Below, in pieces: positions 42,149 through 50,884 of a stretch of DNA of 64,000 nt. The first letter of the stretch is position 1. Every line of letters starts with the position of its first letter. The stretch covers positions 93,060-157,059 of the forward strand of contig CAVSUM010000001.1 in NCBI GenBank assembly GCA_963731105.1. The letters are read 5' to 3'. Position numbers and translations under genes: made by a program. The notes beneath the pieces are model-generated. The model had not been told where the DNA came from, made no database searches, and was given only the letters and a program-made list of their open reading frames with translations. Source of the DNA: RPQJ01 sp963731105 (lineage in GTDB: Bacteria > Pseudomonadota > Gammaproteobacteria > Steroidobacterales > Steroidobacteraceae).

Positions 42149-42676
42149 ATGATCGCCGGCGTGACCACCCTCCTCCTGGTACTGGCCGCCGGCGTGCTGT
42201 TCTGGGCCGTCGCGAGCTACAACCTGCTGGTGCGCGACCAGCACCGCGTGGCGCAGTCCTGGAGCGACGTCGGGGTGCAGCTCGCGCGTCGTCGCGACCT
42301 CGTGCCCAAGCTAGTCGAGGTCGTGCAGCGCCATGCCGGCTACGAGCGCGCCGTGCTCGAGGAAGTGGCTGCACTGCGCGCACAGGGCATGCACGAAAGC
42401 TCGCCCGCGACGCTCGGCGGCATCGAGGGGCGGCTGGGCGCCGGGCTGCAGCGGTTGATCGCGATCGCCGAGGCCTATCCGGACCTGAAGGCGAGCGCGA
42501 GCTATCTCGAGCTGATGCGCAACCTGAGCGACGTCGAGGAGCAGATCCAGTTCGCGCGGCGCTACTACAATGGCGCGGTCAATAACCTCAACACCCGCAT
42601 CGCCACCTTTCCCGACCTGGTCGTCGCCCGGCTGCTGCGGTTCCGTCCTGCGGAATATTTCGAGTTCGAAGCATGA
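42149..42676 (+). CDS. LemA-family protein
   Basis: A 175-residue protein with one N-terminal membrane helix and the LemA coiled bundle: NLLVRDQHRVAQSWSDVGVQ, RRDLVPKLVEVVQRHAGYE, YPDLKASASYLELMRNLSDV and RYYNGAVNNLNTRIATFPD. It is usually paired with a DUF2207 protein, and that gene overlaps its stop by 4 nt here. The function of LemA/DUF2207 pairs is not well defined; a membrane-quality or signalling role has been proposed for some relatives. Confidence 0.9.
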   Translation: MIAGVTTLLLVLAAGVLFWAVASYNLLVRDQHRVAQSWSDVGVQLARRRDLVPKLVEVVQRHAGYERAVLEEVAALRAQGMHESSPATLGGIEGRLGAGLQRLIAIAEAYPDLKASASYLELMRNLSDVEEQIQFARRYYNGAVNNLNTRIATFPDLVVARLLRFRPAEYFEFEA

Positions 42677-44447
42677 TGCGTGGGCTGCTCACTTTCGTCC
42701 TGCTCGTGGCGATTGGCGCCGTCGCCGTGGCCGACGAGCGCATCCTCGACTGGCAGAGCGACATCCGCGTGCGGCCCGACAGCACGCTCGAGGTGACCGA
42801 GACGCTGCGCGTGCGCGCCGAGGGACAACAGATCCGCCGCGGCCTGCTGCGCGACTTCCCGACCCGCTACGTCGATCGTCGCGGCCAGCGCGTGGTCACC
42901 GGCTTCGAAGTCATCGCCGTCCTGCGCGATGGCCGCACCGAGCCGCATACGCTCGAGAGGCTTGCGAACGGCGTGCGCATCCGCATCGGCGACCCGGAGG
43001 TGTACCTGTCACCGCGGGACTACGAGTACACGATCAGTTACCGGACCGACCGCCAGCTCGGCTTCTTTGCCGATCACGACGAGCTGTACTGGAACGTCAC
43101 CGGCAACGGCTGGGACTTCCCGATCGATGCCGTGGAAGCTCGCGTGTACCTGCCGGGCAGCATCGACGCCACGGACATCAACGTCGAGGCCTACACCGGC
43201 CCGCAAGGGGCGCAGGGTCGCGACTGGCAGGCCGAGGCCGGAGCCAGCCTGGCGACGTTCCGCACCACCCGTGGTCTCGGCCCACGCGAGGGACTCACGA
43301 TCGTCGCGAGCTGGCCGAAGGGTCACGTGACGGCACCGGACCTCGACCAGCGCACCGCCTATCTGCTACGGGACGCGTGGCCGGCCGCCCTGGCACTCGG
43401 CAGCCTGGCGTTGCTGCTGCTGTATTACGCGGCGGTGTGGCATCGGGTCGGGCGTGATCCGCCGCAGCGCGTGATCGTGCCCCGCTACGAGCCGCCCGCA
43501 GGGTTGTCGCCAGCCGCCATGCGCTTCCTGCGGCGCATGGCCTACGACGACCGTTGCTTCGCTGCCGCGGTGCTCAGCCTGGCAGTGCAAGGCGCCTTGC
43601 GCATCGAGCAGGCCTCGAGCGGGCTGCTGAAGCGCTCGCGCCAGTTCACGCTGCACCGAACGGAGCCGGCGCGCGGCGTCACACTGGCCGAGGACGAACG
43701 CGTGCTGCGCGACCACTTGTTCAGCGCGGCGGCCAGCGTCGAGCTCGACGACGCCAACCATGCGGTCATCAACGGCGCGAAGCTCGAGCACCTGCGCGTG
43801 CTGAAGGCGCGCTACATGCCCTCGGCGTTTCGCGCCAATGGCGCATGGCACGCGCTGGGCGTGGTGCTGAGCCTGCTGATCGGCGTGTTCGCCGTGCTGC
43901 TGCCGGCGCTGAAGGGCGGCTTCGGGCCCTCCTGGTGGTTCATGACACCGCCCGGCTGGGTGGCGCTGGCTGCGGTCGTCCTGGCGTTCGTCGCCAACGT
44001 CGCGTTCGGCCGGTGGCTCAAGGCGCCGACCGTCGCCGGCCGCGCGACGATGGATCACGTCGAAGGCTTCCGCCTGTACCTCGACGTCGCCGAGGGTGAC
44101 GAGCTCAAGCTCGTCGCTGCGCCTCCGCTGACCGTTGGCCTGTATGAGCGCTACCTGCCCGCCGCGCTCGCGCTCGAGGTGGAACAACACTGGGCGGAGC
44201 GGTTCGCGACGGTGTTCGCCACGCAGGCGGCCGCGCACACGCCGAGCTGGTACTCGGGCGACGCCTGGGACACTCGCAACGTCGCCGGCTTCACGTCGGA
44301 CCTGGGCTCGTCGTTCAGCAGCGCGATCAGTTCGGCCTCCACGCCCCCGGGATCGAGTTCCGGCAGTGGTGGCGGCGGCTCGTCGGGCGGTGGGGGCGGC
44401 GGAGGTGGTGGCGGCGGCGGTAAGCGGCGGCGGCTGGCAGGTGGCGG
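42673..44447 (+). CDS. DUF2207-family membrane protein with glycine-rich tail; 3' end disturbed
   Basis: A protein of about 590 residues: signal peptide (1-20), a beta-rich extracytoplasmic domain (VRPDSTLEVTETLRVRAEG; YTISYRTDRQLGFF), a helix near 238-256, a cytoplasmic region, two more helices (about 396-450) and a tail of Gly and Ser. Family members normally stop just after a Gly-rich tail ending in Trp. Here the nominal frame does not stop but runs into the hairpin element from 44448 and, antisense, through the next gene. A shift near 44421 gives GGGW and then TGA at 44587. The end given is therefore a best estimate. Confidence 0.78.
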
Positions 44448-44571
44448 CGTCGAGTTGCGGGGTTGGGTATCTCGTGGCCAGGGACGCTGGGAACCATCCA
44501 TGGGGCTCGCGCGCGACGATCCGTGTCGCGCGACGCCCTGGCCACGAGATACCCACCCCCGCAACCCGACG
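44448..44571. repeat. Long hairpin element, copy 1: 36-bp stem, conserved 52-nt loop
   Basis: The arms 44448-44483 and 44536-44571 pair over 36 bp with only two non-Watson-Crick positions. They flank a 52-nt loop (44484-44535) which itself contains an 8-bp inner stem, CGCGCGAC (44510-44517) with GTCGCGCG (44525-44532). The outer ends are CGTCG and CGACG. The loop is repeated, in inverted orientation, in copy 2, while the stem sequence is quite different. No coding potential is convincing. It begins where the DUF2207 gene should end. Confidence 0.9.
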
Positions 44572-44683
44572 CGGACATTGCGGCTGACGCGGATAGAGTT
44601 GCCGGACGCCAATGTCGTCGCGTCCGCAACAGGGTTCGACGACAACTCACAGTTAGCGCCACCGCCGTGCGTCGAGGCCGCCG

Positions 44684-44815
44684 CGTCGGCAGGTTGGTGG
44701 CAAGGGCTGTGTGGTTGGCAGGGCGTCGCGCGACACGGACGTCGCGCGCCGAGCCCCAGGGATGGTTCTCAGCGTCCCTGCCAACCACACAGCCCTTGCC
44801 ACCAACCGGTCGACG
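44684..44815. repeat. Long hairpin element, copy 2 (inverted): 40-bp stem, conserved 52-nt loop
   Basis: The arms 44684-44723 and 44776-44815 pair over 40 bp, 32 of them without interruption, again with CGTCG/CGACG ends. The loop 44724-44775 is also exactly 52 nt. Its reverse complement matches the loop of copy 1 with two substitutions, one insertion and one deletion, so this copy lies in the opposite orientation. The stems share only the loop-proximal CAGGG/CCCTG. The 112 nt between copies hold a small hairpin (44598-44609 with 44620-44630) and no gene. The element ends 17 nt before the DUF885 stop. Confidence 0.9.
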
Positions 44816-44832
44816 GAGATCCAGCCGCGCAG

Positions 44833-46173
44833 CTAAAGCACGCTCGGCAGCGTCGTCGCGTCCACCAGTCCGCGCACGCCGAAGAGCGCAGGCAGGATCA
44901 CGTCGGGCGGATGACGGCGACGCAGTTCCGCGACGAGCTCGGTCCCCGCGCGATAGGCGGGCAGGTACATGCGACCGAGCAGCGGATGGCGGCCCCAGGG
45001 GCCGGCGAACTTGCCGGCGCGCTCCGCGGTGACCAGGAATTCCGAGCGCAGTGCCGCGGCCACTTCGGCCTGTGGTCGTCGCTCCTGCCAGGTCAGGTAC
45101 GAGGCCTGGTTCTTGGCATCGTCCTGCAGCAACGCGAGCAACACGCCGAGCTCGAGATCGCGGTCCGGCAACTCGGCGGGCTCGGTCACGCCATGCGCGA
45201 TCAGGATCGCATTGTTGGCGATGCCCTCGAACAGCACGCTCACCCGCGTGTTCATGGTCAGCACCGAGGCCTCGAACCCGACCAGCCCGCGCACGTACAG
45301 GTCCTGCAGGTAGGCGAACGTCGTGACGTGGCCGGGCACCACCTCGTGGCTCACCAGCTGCTGGAACTCCGGCACCGAGATCTCGAGCGAAGCGTTGAGC
45401 TCGTAGCTCGCCTCGTATTCGGGCCGGCCGTCCGGCCGCCGCGCATGGCCGAGGTAGTTCATCGAGCCCGAGAACCACGCATTCTCGATCGCGAGGAAAC
45501 GAACGTTGGCGCGCGGCACGGCGGCGAGCTCGGCCGGCAGGTGCGGCACGAGGTGACGTGCGGCCAGCGCGTCGTAGTACGCGACGAACGCATCGCCGAC
45601 AGCAGCGATGGACTTCGACGGCACGCGACGCGCCGCCCGCCAGGCGTCCACCGCAACCAGCAGGGAGTCGCGGTCGTGCGACGGATGCCCCGCCGCCGCG
45701 AGCAGTTCGGCGACTCGCAGTCGTTTCGCTTCCGGTCGCGATGGCTCAGGGGCGCGGCCGGTGATCGTGCGGACGCAGCGATCGTACGGAACCTCGGGCC
45801 CGCGGCCGACGAGTTCCATGGCGAGGTCCCACATCACCTCGCAGCAGAGCCCGAGCCCCTCGAGGTAGGCACCGCGCAGACCGCCCGTCGCGCGCGCGCC
45901 CTCCAGCACGCGCGTGATGGCGCCGCGCACGTCTACGGCGTCCAGGTACGCCGCGACCGCCGTCCGATCGGGGGTCGTGCCGCCGACCCCGCCGTTGCCG
46001 CGCAACACCGCCGCCGTGGCGTGCGTGTACGCGAGCGGCAGCGGCTCATCCGAGAACCAGCAGTCGGCGATGAATCGGCCCACGCCGGAGGGGTTCATCA
46101 CGTCGCCGCCCCACAGCGTGTCGATGCCGATGAGCGCCTCGGCGGTGGCGAAGTCCAGGCTCTCGAGCGGCAT
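44833..46173 (-). CDS. DUF885-family metallopeptidase-like protein
   Basis: A 446-residue protein of the DUF885 family, with the zinc motif HEVVPGH (HExxxH) in FQQLVSHEVVPGHVTTFAYL and a helical surround. YELNASLEISVPEFQQL and VSVLFEGIANNAILIAHG follow the family pattern. It has no signal peptide, unlike the second DUF885 protein at 61195-63025, so it may act in the cytoplasm. The ATG at 46173 is chosen because GAGGAG lies 8 nt upstream; an in-frame ATG at 46194 is also possible. Confidence 0.75.
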   Translation of the reverse strand: MPLESLDFATAEALIGIDTLWGGDVMNPSGVGRFIADCWFSDEPLPLAYTHATAAVLRGNGGVGGTTPDRTAVAAYLDAVDVRGAITRVLEGARATGGLRGAYLEGLGLCCEVMWDLAMELVGRGPEVPYDRCVRTITGRAPEPSRPEAKRLRVAELLAAAGHPSHDRDSLLVAVDAWRAARRVPSKSIAAVGDAFVAYYDALAARHLVPHLPAELAAVPRANVRFLAIENAWFSGSMNYLGHARRPDGRPEYEASYELNASLEISVPEFQQLVSHEVVPGHVTTFAYLQDLYVRGLVGFEASVLTMNTRVSVLFEGIANNAILIAHGVTEPAELPDRDLELGVLLALLQDDAKNQASYLTWQERRPQAEVAAALRSEFLVTAERAGKFAGPWGRHPLLGRMYLPAYRAGTELVAELRRRHPPDVILPALFGVRGLVDATTLPSVL

Positions 46174-46205
46174 CTCGTGTCTCCTCTGGGTCATCCCGGG
46201 GAACC

Positions 46206-46222
46206 GTTAAGGAACCCCTAAG
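46206..46222. promoter_or_regulatory. PmrA/QseB-like direct-repeat box before the cytochrome b-RR-HK operon
   Basis: GTTAAG and CCTAAG, separated by 5 nt (46206-46222), match the CTTAAG-N5-CTTAAG type box used by PmrA/QseB-like response regulators. It lies 67 nt before the cytochrome b ATG. A second, better copy lies before the cytochrome c peroxidase gene at 49122-49138. The encoded regulator at 47067 is of the same OmpR subfamily, so autoregulation is likely. Confidence 0.6.
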
Positions 46223-46289
46223 CCTCGGCACATAGCCTACTCCGCGACGTGGGCATGGTGCCCGACGACCCGACGACAAGGGGACTCCG

Positions 46290-47063
46290 ATGCAGACTTC
46301 GACTTCCACCGGCAGGCGGCTCATCTGGGACCTGCCGACGCGCGTGTTCCACTGGGCGTTGGCGGGGTCCTTCCTCGGCGCCTATCTGCTCGCCGAGGAG
46401 GACGGCTCGCGCAATCTCCACGTGATGTTCGGCTACACGGTGGCGGGCCTGCTCGTCTTCCGGCTGCTGTGGGGTTTCGTCGGCTCCACGCACGCGCGCT
46501 TCCGCGACTTCGCCTACGGTCCCGGCGCAGCCGCAGCCTACCTGCGCGACCTCGCCCGGGGTCGCGCGCCGGACTACGACGGCCACAATCCGGCCGGCAG
46601 CTGGGCCATCTATGCGCTGCTCGCGCTGGCCGCGACCACCGCGCTGACGGGCTGGCTCCACTACAATGGATTTGGCGGCGAGACTTTCGAGGAGATCCAC
46701 GAGGTGCTCGCGAACGCGTGGCTGGTCATGGTCGCGGTGCACGTCGCCGGCGTGGTCCTCGCAAGCCTGGCCCACCGACGCAACCTCGTGGCCACGATGA
46801 TTACCGGTCGCCGAGAGGATAGCAGCGCGGCCGAATTGGACAACGAAGGCGGCGAACCGGGCCCTGGGCGCGGGGCGCGGGCGACTGGTCCGCGATTTGC
46901 CCTCGGCTCGGCACTCGCGGTGGCGGTGCTCGGCTTCTGGAGCTGGGCAGTGACGACGGGCGGCGGATCGCTGCTCGCGGGCGCCGAGGGCGCGGCCGAA
47001 AGCGACCAGCACGCGGACTTCGAGGAAGGTGCGCGGCTGCAAAAAGATGAGGAAGACGACTGA
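46290..47063 (+). CDS. Cytochrome b561-type (hydrogenase b-like) membrane protein
   Basis: A 257-residue protein with four membrane helices of the Ni/Fe-hydrogenase b-type cytochrome family: WDLPTRVFHWALAGSFLGAY, NLHVMFGYTVAGLLVFRLLW, WAIYALLALAATTALTGWLHY and NAWLVMVAVHVAGVVLASL. Histidines in these helices can bind two hemes. A C-terminal extension adds a fifth hydrophobic segment and an acidic tail. These proteins move electrons between the quinone pool and partner redox proteins. It opens a three-gene operon with a two-component system. Confidence 0.85.
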   Translation: MQTSTSTGRRLIWDLPTRVFHWALAGSFLGAYLLAEEDGSRNLHVMFGYTVAGLLVFRLLWGFVGSTHARFRDFAYGPGAAAAYLRDLARGRAPDYDGHNPAGSWAIYALLALAATTALTGWLHYNGFGGETFEEIHEVLANAWLVMVAVHVAGVVLASLAHRRNLVATMITGRREDSSAAELDNEGGEPGPGRGARATGPRFALGSALAVAVLGFWSWAVTTGGGSLLAGAEGAAESDQHADFEEGARLQKDEEDD

Positions 47064-47066
47064 CCC

Positions 47067-47747
47067 ATGCGCGTGCTCCTCATCGAGGACGATCCCCTGC
47101 TCGGCGACGCGCTGCAGGCAGGGCTGCGCGGCAAGGGCTTCGCCGTCGAGTGGCTGCGCGATGGCGAGGCCGGCGCCGCGGCGCTGGCCACGGACCGCTT
47201 CGACGCGGTCGTCCTCGATCTCGGCCTCCCCCGGCTGGACGGCCGCCGGCTGCTCGAACGTCGTCGCGGCGAGGGCGATCGCACGCCCGTGCTGGTGCTC
47301 ACGGCGCGGGACGCGCTCGAGGATCGCGTCGGCGGCCTCGATGCAGGCGCCGACGACTACGTGGTGAAGCCGGTCGCCATCGCCGAACTGGCTGCACGCC
47401 TGCGCGCATTGGTCCGTCGTGCGAGCGGCATCGCGCGGGGACAGCTCGAGGCCGGGCCTCTGGCCGTCGATCCGGCCACGCGTGCAGTGACGTGGCGGGG
47501 TGAGCCGGTCGAGCTCGCGCCCCGCGAATACGACGTGCTGCTTGCGCTGACGCTCAAGGCCGGGCGCGTCGTCACGCGACAGCAGATCGAGTCTGCCCTG
47601 TACGAATGGGACCGCAGCATCGAGAGCAATGCCATCGAGGTGCACGTGCACCACCTGCGCCGCAAGCTGTCGCCCGACCTGATCCGAACCGTGCGGGGCG
47701 TGGGCTACATGATGGCGGCGGACGGCGGGGTGCCGACAGGTGAGTAG
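47067..47747 (+). CDS. OmpR-family response regulator (QseB/PmrA-like)
   Basis: A 226-residue response regulator: receiver domain with phospho-acceptor Asp51 (AVVLDLGLP), conserved acidic pair EDD (7-9) and Lys in DDYVVKP, and a C-terminal winged helix with APREYDVLLALTLKAGRVV and EVHVHHLRRKLSPDLIRTVRG. The end overlaps the histidine kinase start (GTG 47740) by 8 nt. It starts 3 nt after the cytochrome gene. The direct-repeat boxes at 46206 and 49122 are probable binding sites. Confidence 0.92.
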   Translation: MRVLLIEDDPLLGDALQAGLRGKGFAVEWLRDGEAGAAALATDRFDAVVLDLGLPRLDGRRLLERRRGEGDRTPVLVLTARDALEDRVGGLDAGADDYVVKPVAIAELAARLRALVRRASGIARGQLEAGPLAVDPATRAVTWRGEPVELAPREYDVLLALTLKAGRVVTRQQIESALYEWDRSIESNAIEVHVHHLRRKLSPDLIRTVRGVGYMMAADGGVPTGE

Positions 47748-49083
47748 GTATTCGCTGCGCCGCCGCTTGCTCACGCTGCTCCTCGCGAGCGTGGTGGTGG
47801 CCTGGGCGGCTACCACGCTCCTGACCTACCACCACGCGCACCACGAGTTGGACGAGCTGCTCGATGCCCACCTCGCGCGCTCGGCCCGCCTGCTGCTCGC
47901 GCAGGAAGGCGACGAGCTCGAGGAGATTCGCATCGGCGAGTCCGCGGATGCAGGCCCGTACGGTCAGGACGTGGTGCTGCAGGTGTGGCGCCGGGGCCAG
48001 GTGCTGGCGCTGCGCAGCGCGGGAGCGCCCGATGCGCGGCTGTCGTCTGTCGAGACCGGCTTCAGCGACGCGACGGTGGCCGGTCGTCACTGGCGCGTAT
48101 TCAGCGGCTGGGACGTCGAGCGCCAGGTCCTCGTGCAGGTGGCGGAGGATCACGCGCTGCGCGAGCGGCTGCTCGCCCACTACACCCTGAGCGGGCTGCC
48201 CGCCCTGCTGTTCGGCGTCCCGCTGCTCGGCGTACTGGTGTGGCTGGTCGTCGGCGCGGCCGTTCGACCGCTCGCCCACCTCGGCCACGAAGTGAGCCGG
48301 CGCGGTCCAGGCGACCTGCGACCGCTGCCCGATGGCGGGGTACCGATGGAGGTGAACCCGCTGGTGGACCGGCTGAACGCGCTGTTCGCACGCATTTCGG
48401 CGTCCATGCAGGCCGAGCGGCGCTTTACCTCGCACGCGGCGCACGAGCTTCGCACGCCGATCGCGGCAATCCGCGCCCAGGCCGAGGTCGCGAGGGACAG
48501 CATCGACTCGGGCGCCCGCGAGGTCGCACTGGCGCACGTAATCGAGGGTTGCGATCGCGCCGCTCGCCTCGTGGACCAGATGCTGCTGCTCGCGCGGATC
48601 GACGAGCGTGCCTCGCAGGACGGGCCGGCGACCAGCCGGCTCGACCAGGCCGCGGCGCGCGTGATCGCGGACCTCGCGCCCGCGGCACTCGACAACGGCG
48701 TGGCCCTCGAGCTCGCCACCGACGAGGACGTGAGCGTGGCCCTGGACGGCGCCCTGCTCGACGTGCTGCTGCGCAACCTGCTCGACAACGCCGTCCGGCA
48801 CGGCGGCGCGCCCGGACTGGTCACGGTGCGCTGCACGGACGGCTCCGACGGCGCCCGGCTCGAGGTCGCCGACCAGGGACCCGGCGTGGACGAGGCGGAA
48901 CTGGCCCAGCTCGGCCGCCGTTTCTATCGCGCGTCCAGCGCGCGGGGACCGGGCAGCGGCCTCGGGCTGTCCATCGTCCAGCGCATCGCGGAGGGCTGCG
49001 GCGGGACGGTCCGGTACCTGCGCGGCCCCGCCGGTCGCGGCTTCGTGGTCGAGGTGCGGCTCCCGTCGCGCCCGGCTGACTGA
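47740..49083 (+). CDS. Sensor histidine kinase (QseC/PmrB-like)
   Basis: A 447-residue membrane sensor kinase: helix 1 at about 13-28, a periplasmic sensing region to about 145, helix 2 near 155-172, then HAMP-like and HisKA domains with phospho-acceptor His235 in HAAHELRTPIAAI. The ATPase domain has NLLDNAVRHG, DQGPGV and GSGLGLSIVQRI. It is the partner of the overlapping response regulator. The ligand is unknown. The genes around it (cytochrome b, cytochrome c peroxidase) suggest a redox-related signal. Confidence 0.9.
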   Translation: MSRYSLRRRLLTLLLASVVVAWAATTLLTYHHAHHELDELLDAHLARSARLLLAQEGDELEEIRIGESADAGPYGQDVVLQVWRRGQVLALRSAGAPDARLSSVETGFSDATVAGRHWRVFSGWDVERQVLVQVAEDHALRERLLAHYTLSGLPALLFGVPLLGVLVWLVVGAAVRPLAHLGHEVSRRGPGDLRPLPDGGVPMEVNPLVDRLNALFARISASMQAERRFTSHAAHELRTPIAAIRAQAEVARDSIDSGAREVALAHVIEGCDRAARLVDQMLLLARIDERASQDGPATSRLDQAAARVIADLAPAALDNGVALELATDEDVSVALDGALLDVLLRNLLDNAVRHGGAPGLVTVRCTDGSDGARLEVADQGPGVDEAELAQLGRRFYRASSARGPGSGLGLSIVQRIAEGCGGTVRYLRGPAGRGFVVEVRLPSRPAD

Positions 49084-49121
49084 TCGGAATACGTGTTTGC
49101 CGCTGTACGCGAAACGCCCGA

Positions 49122-49138
49122 CTTAAGGGTGCGTTAAG
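49122..49138. promoter_or_regulatory. PmrA/QseB-like direct-repeat box before the cytochrome c peroxidase gene
   Basis: CTTAAG and GTTAAG separated by exactly 5 nt (49122-49138), 48 nt before the peroxidase ATG. It is a closer match to the CTTAAG-N5-CTTAAG pattern than the box at 46206. The matching pair suggests that the nearby response regulator controls both transcription units. Confidence 0.65.
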
Positions 49139-49186
49139 GCAAAGTGACGATGCTCGCCTCATCCCCGAGATGAGTGGAGAGTCGTC

Positions 49187-50218
49187 ATGCGCTATCGCGT
49201 CCTGTCTTCCGCCCTGCTGATGGCCCTGGCCATAGGCGTGACCCACGCGCAGGGAACGTGGCAGCCGCTGCCGGACACGGCTCCGGCCCCCGCCGACAAT
49301 CCCACCACGGCCGCCAAGGTGGAACTCGGCAAGATGCTGTACTTCGACCCGCGCCTGTCCTCGACCGGCACGGTGTCTTGCTTCTCCTGCCACAACGTCA
49401 TGGAGGGCGGCGACGACCACATGACGACCTCGGCCGGCGTGCACGGGCTGAAGGGCGGCCGCAACGCGCCCACCGTGTGGAACTCGGCGTTCCATTCGGT
49501 GCAGTTCTGGGACGGTCGCGCGCCGTCGCTCGAGGAACAGGCCAAGGGTCCTCCGGTGAACCCGATCGAGATGGGCATGGCGGACCTCACCGCGGTGATC
49601 GACCGCGTGCGCCACATCCCCGGCTACAAGCCGTATTTCGAGAGCGCGTTCGGCGCGGGTGATGTGGTGACGATGGACAACGCCGCCAAGGCGATCGCCG
49701 CCTACGAGCGCACGCTGATCACCCCCGGCAATGCCTATGATCGCTACGCCAAGGGCGACATGAAGGCACTCACCGCGCAGCAGGTACGCGGCCTCGAGGC
49801 GCTCGCCAGCGTCGGCTGCACCAGCTGCCACCAGGGTCCCGCGTTCAACGGCCCGCCCCTGCCCGCGGGCACCGGCTTCTTCATGAAGTTCCCGACCTAC
49901 GAGGACAACGCGTACGTCGTGAAATACAAGCTGATGGATGACCTCGGCCGTGCCACGGTCACCAAGGACCCGGCCGACCGGGCCATGTGGCGCGTGCCGA
50001 CGCTGCGCAACCTGGAATTCACGGCGCCCTACATGCACACCGGTACCGTCAAGACGCTGCCCGAGGCCGTGCGGGTCATGGCCGTGACGCAATTGAACAA
50101 GACCCTGCCAGACGCACAGGTGGACGACATCGTCGCCTTCCTCATGGCACTCAGCGGCCCGTTCCCGCAGCAGACCATGCCGCGGCTGCCGCCGACGCCG
50201 GGGGATCTGCTCGAGTAA
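49187..50218 (+). CDS. Diheme cytochrome c peroxidase
   Basis: A 343-residue periplasmic diheme peroxidase of the CcpA/MauG family, reducing H2O2 to water with electrons from small cytochromes. A signal peptide (to about 22) precedes two heme motifs, CFSCH and CTSCH, in the usual order. FDPRLSSTGTVSCFSCHN, FWDGRAPSLEEQAKGP and the late FTAPYMHTGTVKTLPEAV match the family. Its promoter region carries the direct-repeat box at 49122. Confidence 0.92.
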   Translation: MRYRVLSSALLMALAIGVTHAQGTWQPLPDTAPAPADNPTTAAKVELGKMLYFDPRLSSTGTVSCFSCHNVMEGGDDHMTTSAGVHGLKGGRNAPTVWNSAFHSVQFWDGRAPSLEEQAKGPPVNPIEMGMADLTAVIDRVRHIPGYKPYFESAFGAGDVVTMDNAAKAIAAYERTLITPGNAYDRYAKGDMKALTAQQVRGLEALASVGCTSCHQGPAFNGPPLPAGTGFFMKFPTYEDNAYVVKYKLMDDLGRATVTKDPADRAMWRVPTLRNLEFTAPYMHTGTVKTLPEAVRVMAVTQLNKTLPDAQVDDIVAFLMALSGPFPQQTMPRLPPTPGDLLE

Positions 50219-50277
50219 CATCAGCGTCCACCAGCGTCGACCGAAACCAGCCCGGTCGGCGCGCCGAAGGGTCGGGT

Positions 50278-50884
50278 ATGGCGTTGAAAATTGATCCCTG
50301 GTCGTTTCCGGACCCCGAGCCCGCCCCCGAGGCGGGCGACGGCGGCGATTCCATCGTGCTCGCCGGCGGTTGCTTCTGGTGTACCGAGGCGGTGTATGCG
50401 CAGCTCGACGGCGTGCTGTCGGTGCGCCCCGGCTACGCGGGCGGCGTCCGCCGCGACCGCCAACTACGACGACGTCTGCACCGGCACCACCGGGCACGCG
50501 GAAGCGATCGAGATCCGCTTCGACCCGCAGCGCATCGCGCTTGGCCAGGTCCTCAAGATCTTTTTCTCCATCGCACACGACCCGACGCAGCTGAACCGCC
50601 AGGGCGCGGACGTCGGCACCCAGTACCGCTCGACGATCTTTTATGCCAGCGAGTCGCAGCGCCGCATTGCCGCGGCCTACCTGCGGCAGATCGAGGCGGC
50701 CCAGCTGTTCGACGCGCCGCTCGCCACGACGCTCGAGCCGCTCGAGCATTTCTACGTGGCCGAGCAGCACCACCACGACTACGCGCGACGCAACCCGTGG
50801 CAGCCCTACATTCGCGCGGTGGCGACGCCCAAGGTGGAGAAGCTGCGCGAGGCCCACGCCGACCTTCTGAAGGAACGCACGTGA
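50278..50884 (+). CDS. msrA: Peptide-methionine (S)-S-oxide reductase MsrA (frameshifted)
   Basis: About 201 residues after removing one extra base near 50450 (GYAGG-SAATANYDDVCTG). The catalytic motif is GCFWC with Cys32; downstream GHAEAIEIRFDP, SIAHDPTQLNRQGADVGTQY and EQHHHDYARRNP complete the family signature. The enzyme repairs methionine-S-sulfoxide in proteins. The stop overlaps msrB in a 4-nt GTGA. Together with the cytochrome c peroxidase upstream and ahpCF downstream it belongs to an oxidative-stress block. Confidence 0.88.

Noticed and set aside
44340..44420. Tandem-repeat-like GGC/GGT tract suggesting a CRISPR or satellite repeat.
   Set aside because: It is the low-complexity Gly-rich tail of the DUF2207 protein.
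44448..44815. Long palindromes read as factor-independent terminators or as integron attC sites.
   Set aside because: Arms of 36-40 bp with 52-nt loops and no T-run do not match terminators, and I see no integrase or attC core with gene cassettes.
42673..46221. One open frame of 1182 codons spanning the DUF2207 gene, the hairpins and the next gene.
   Set aside because: Only the first 590 residues look like DUF2207. The rest runs through the palindromes and antisense through the well-supported DUF885 gene.
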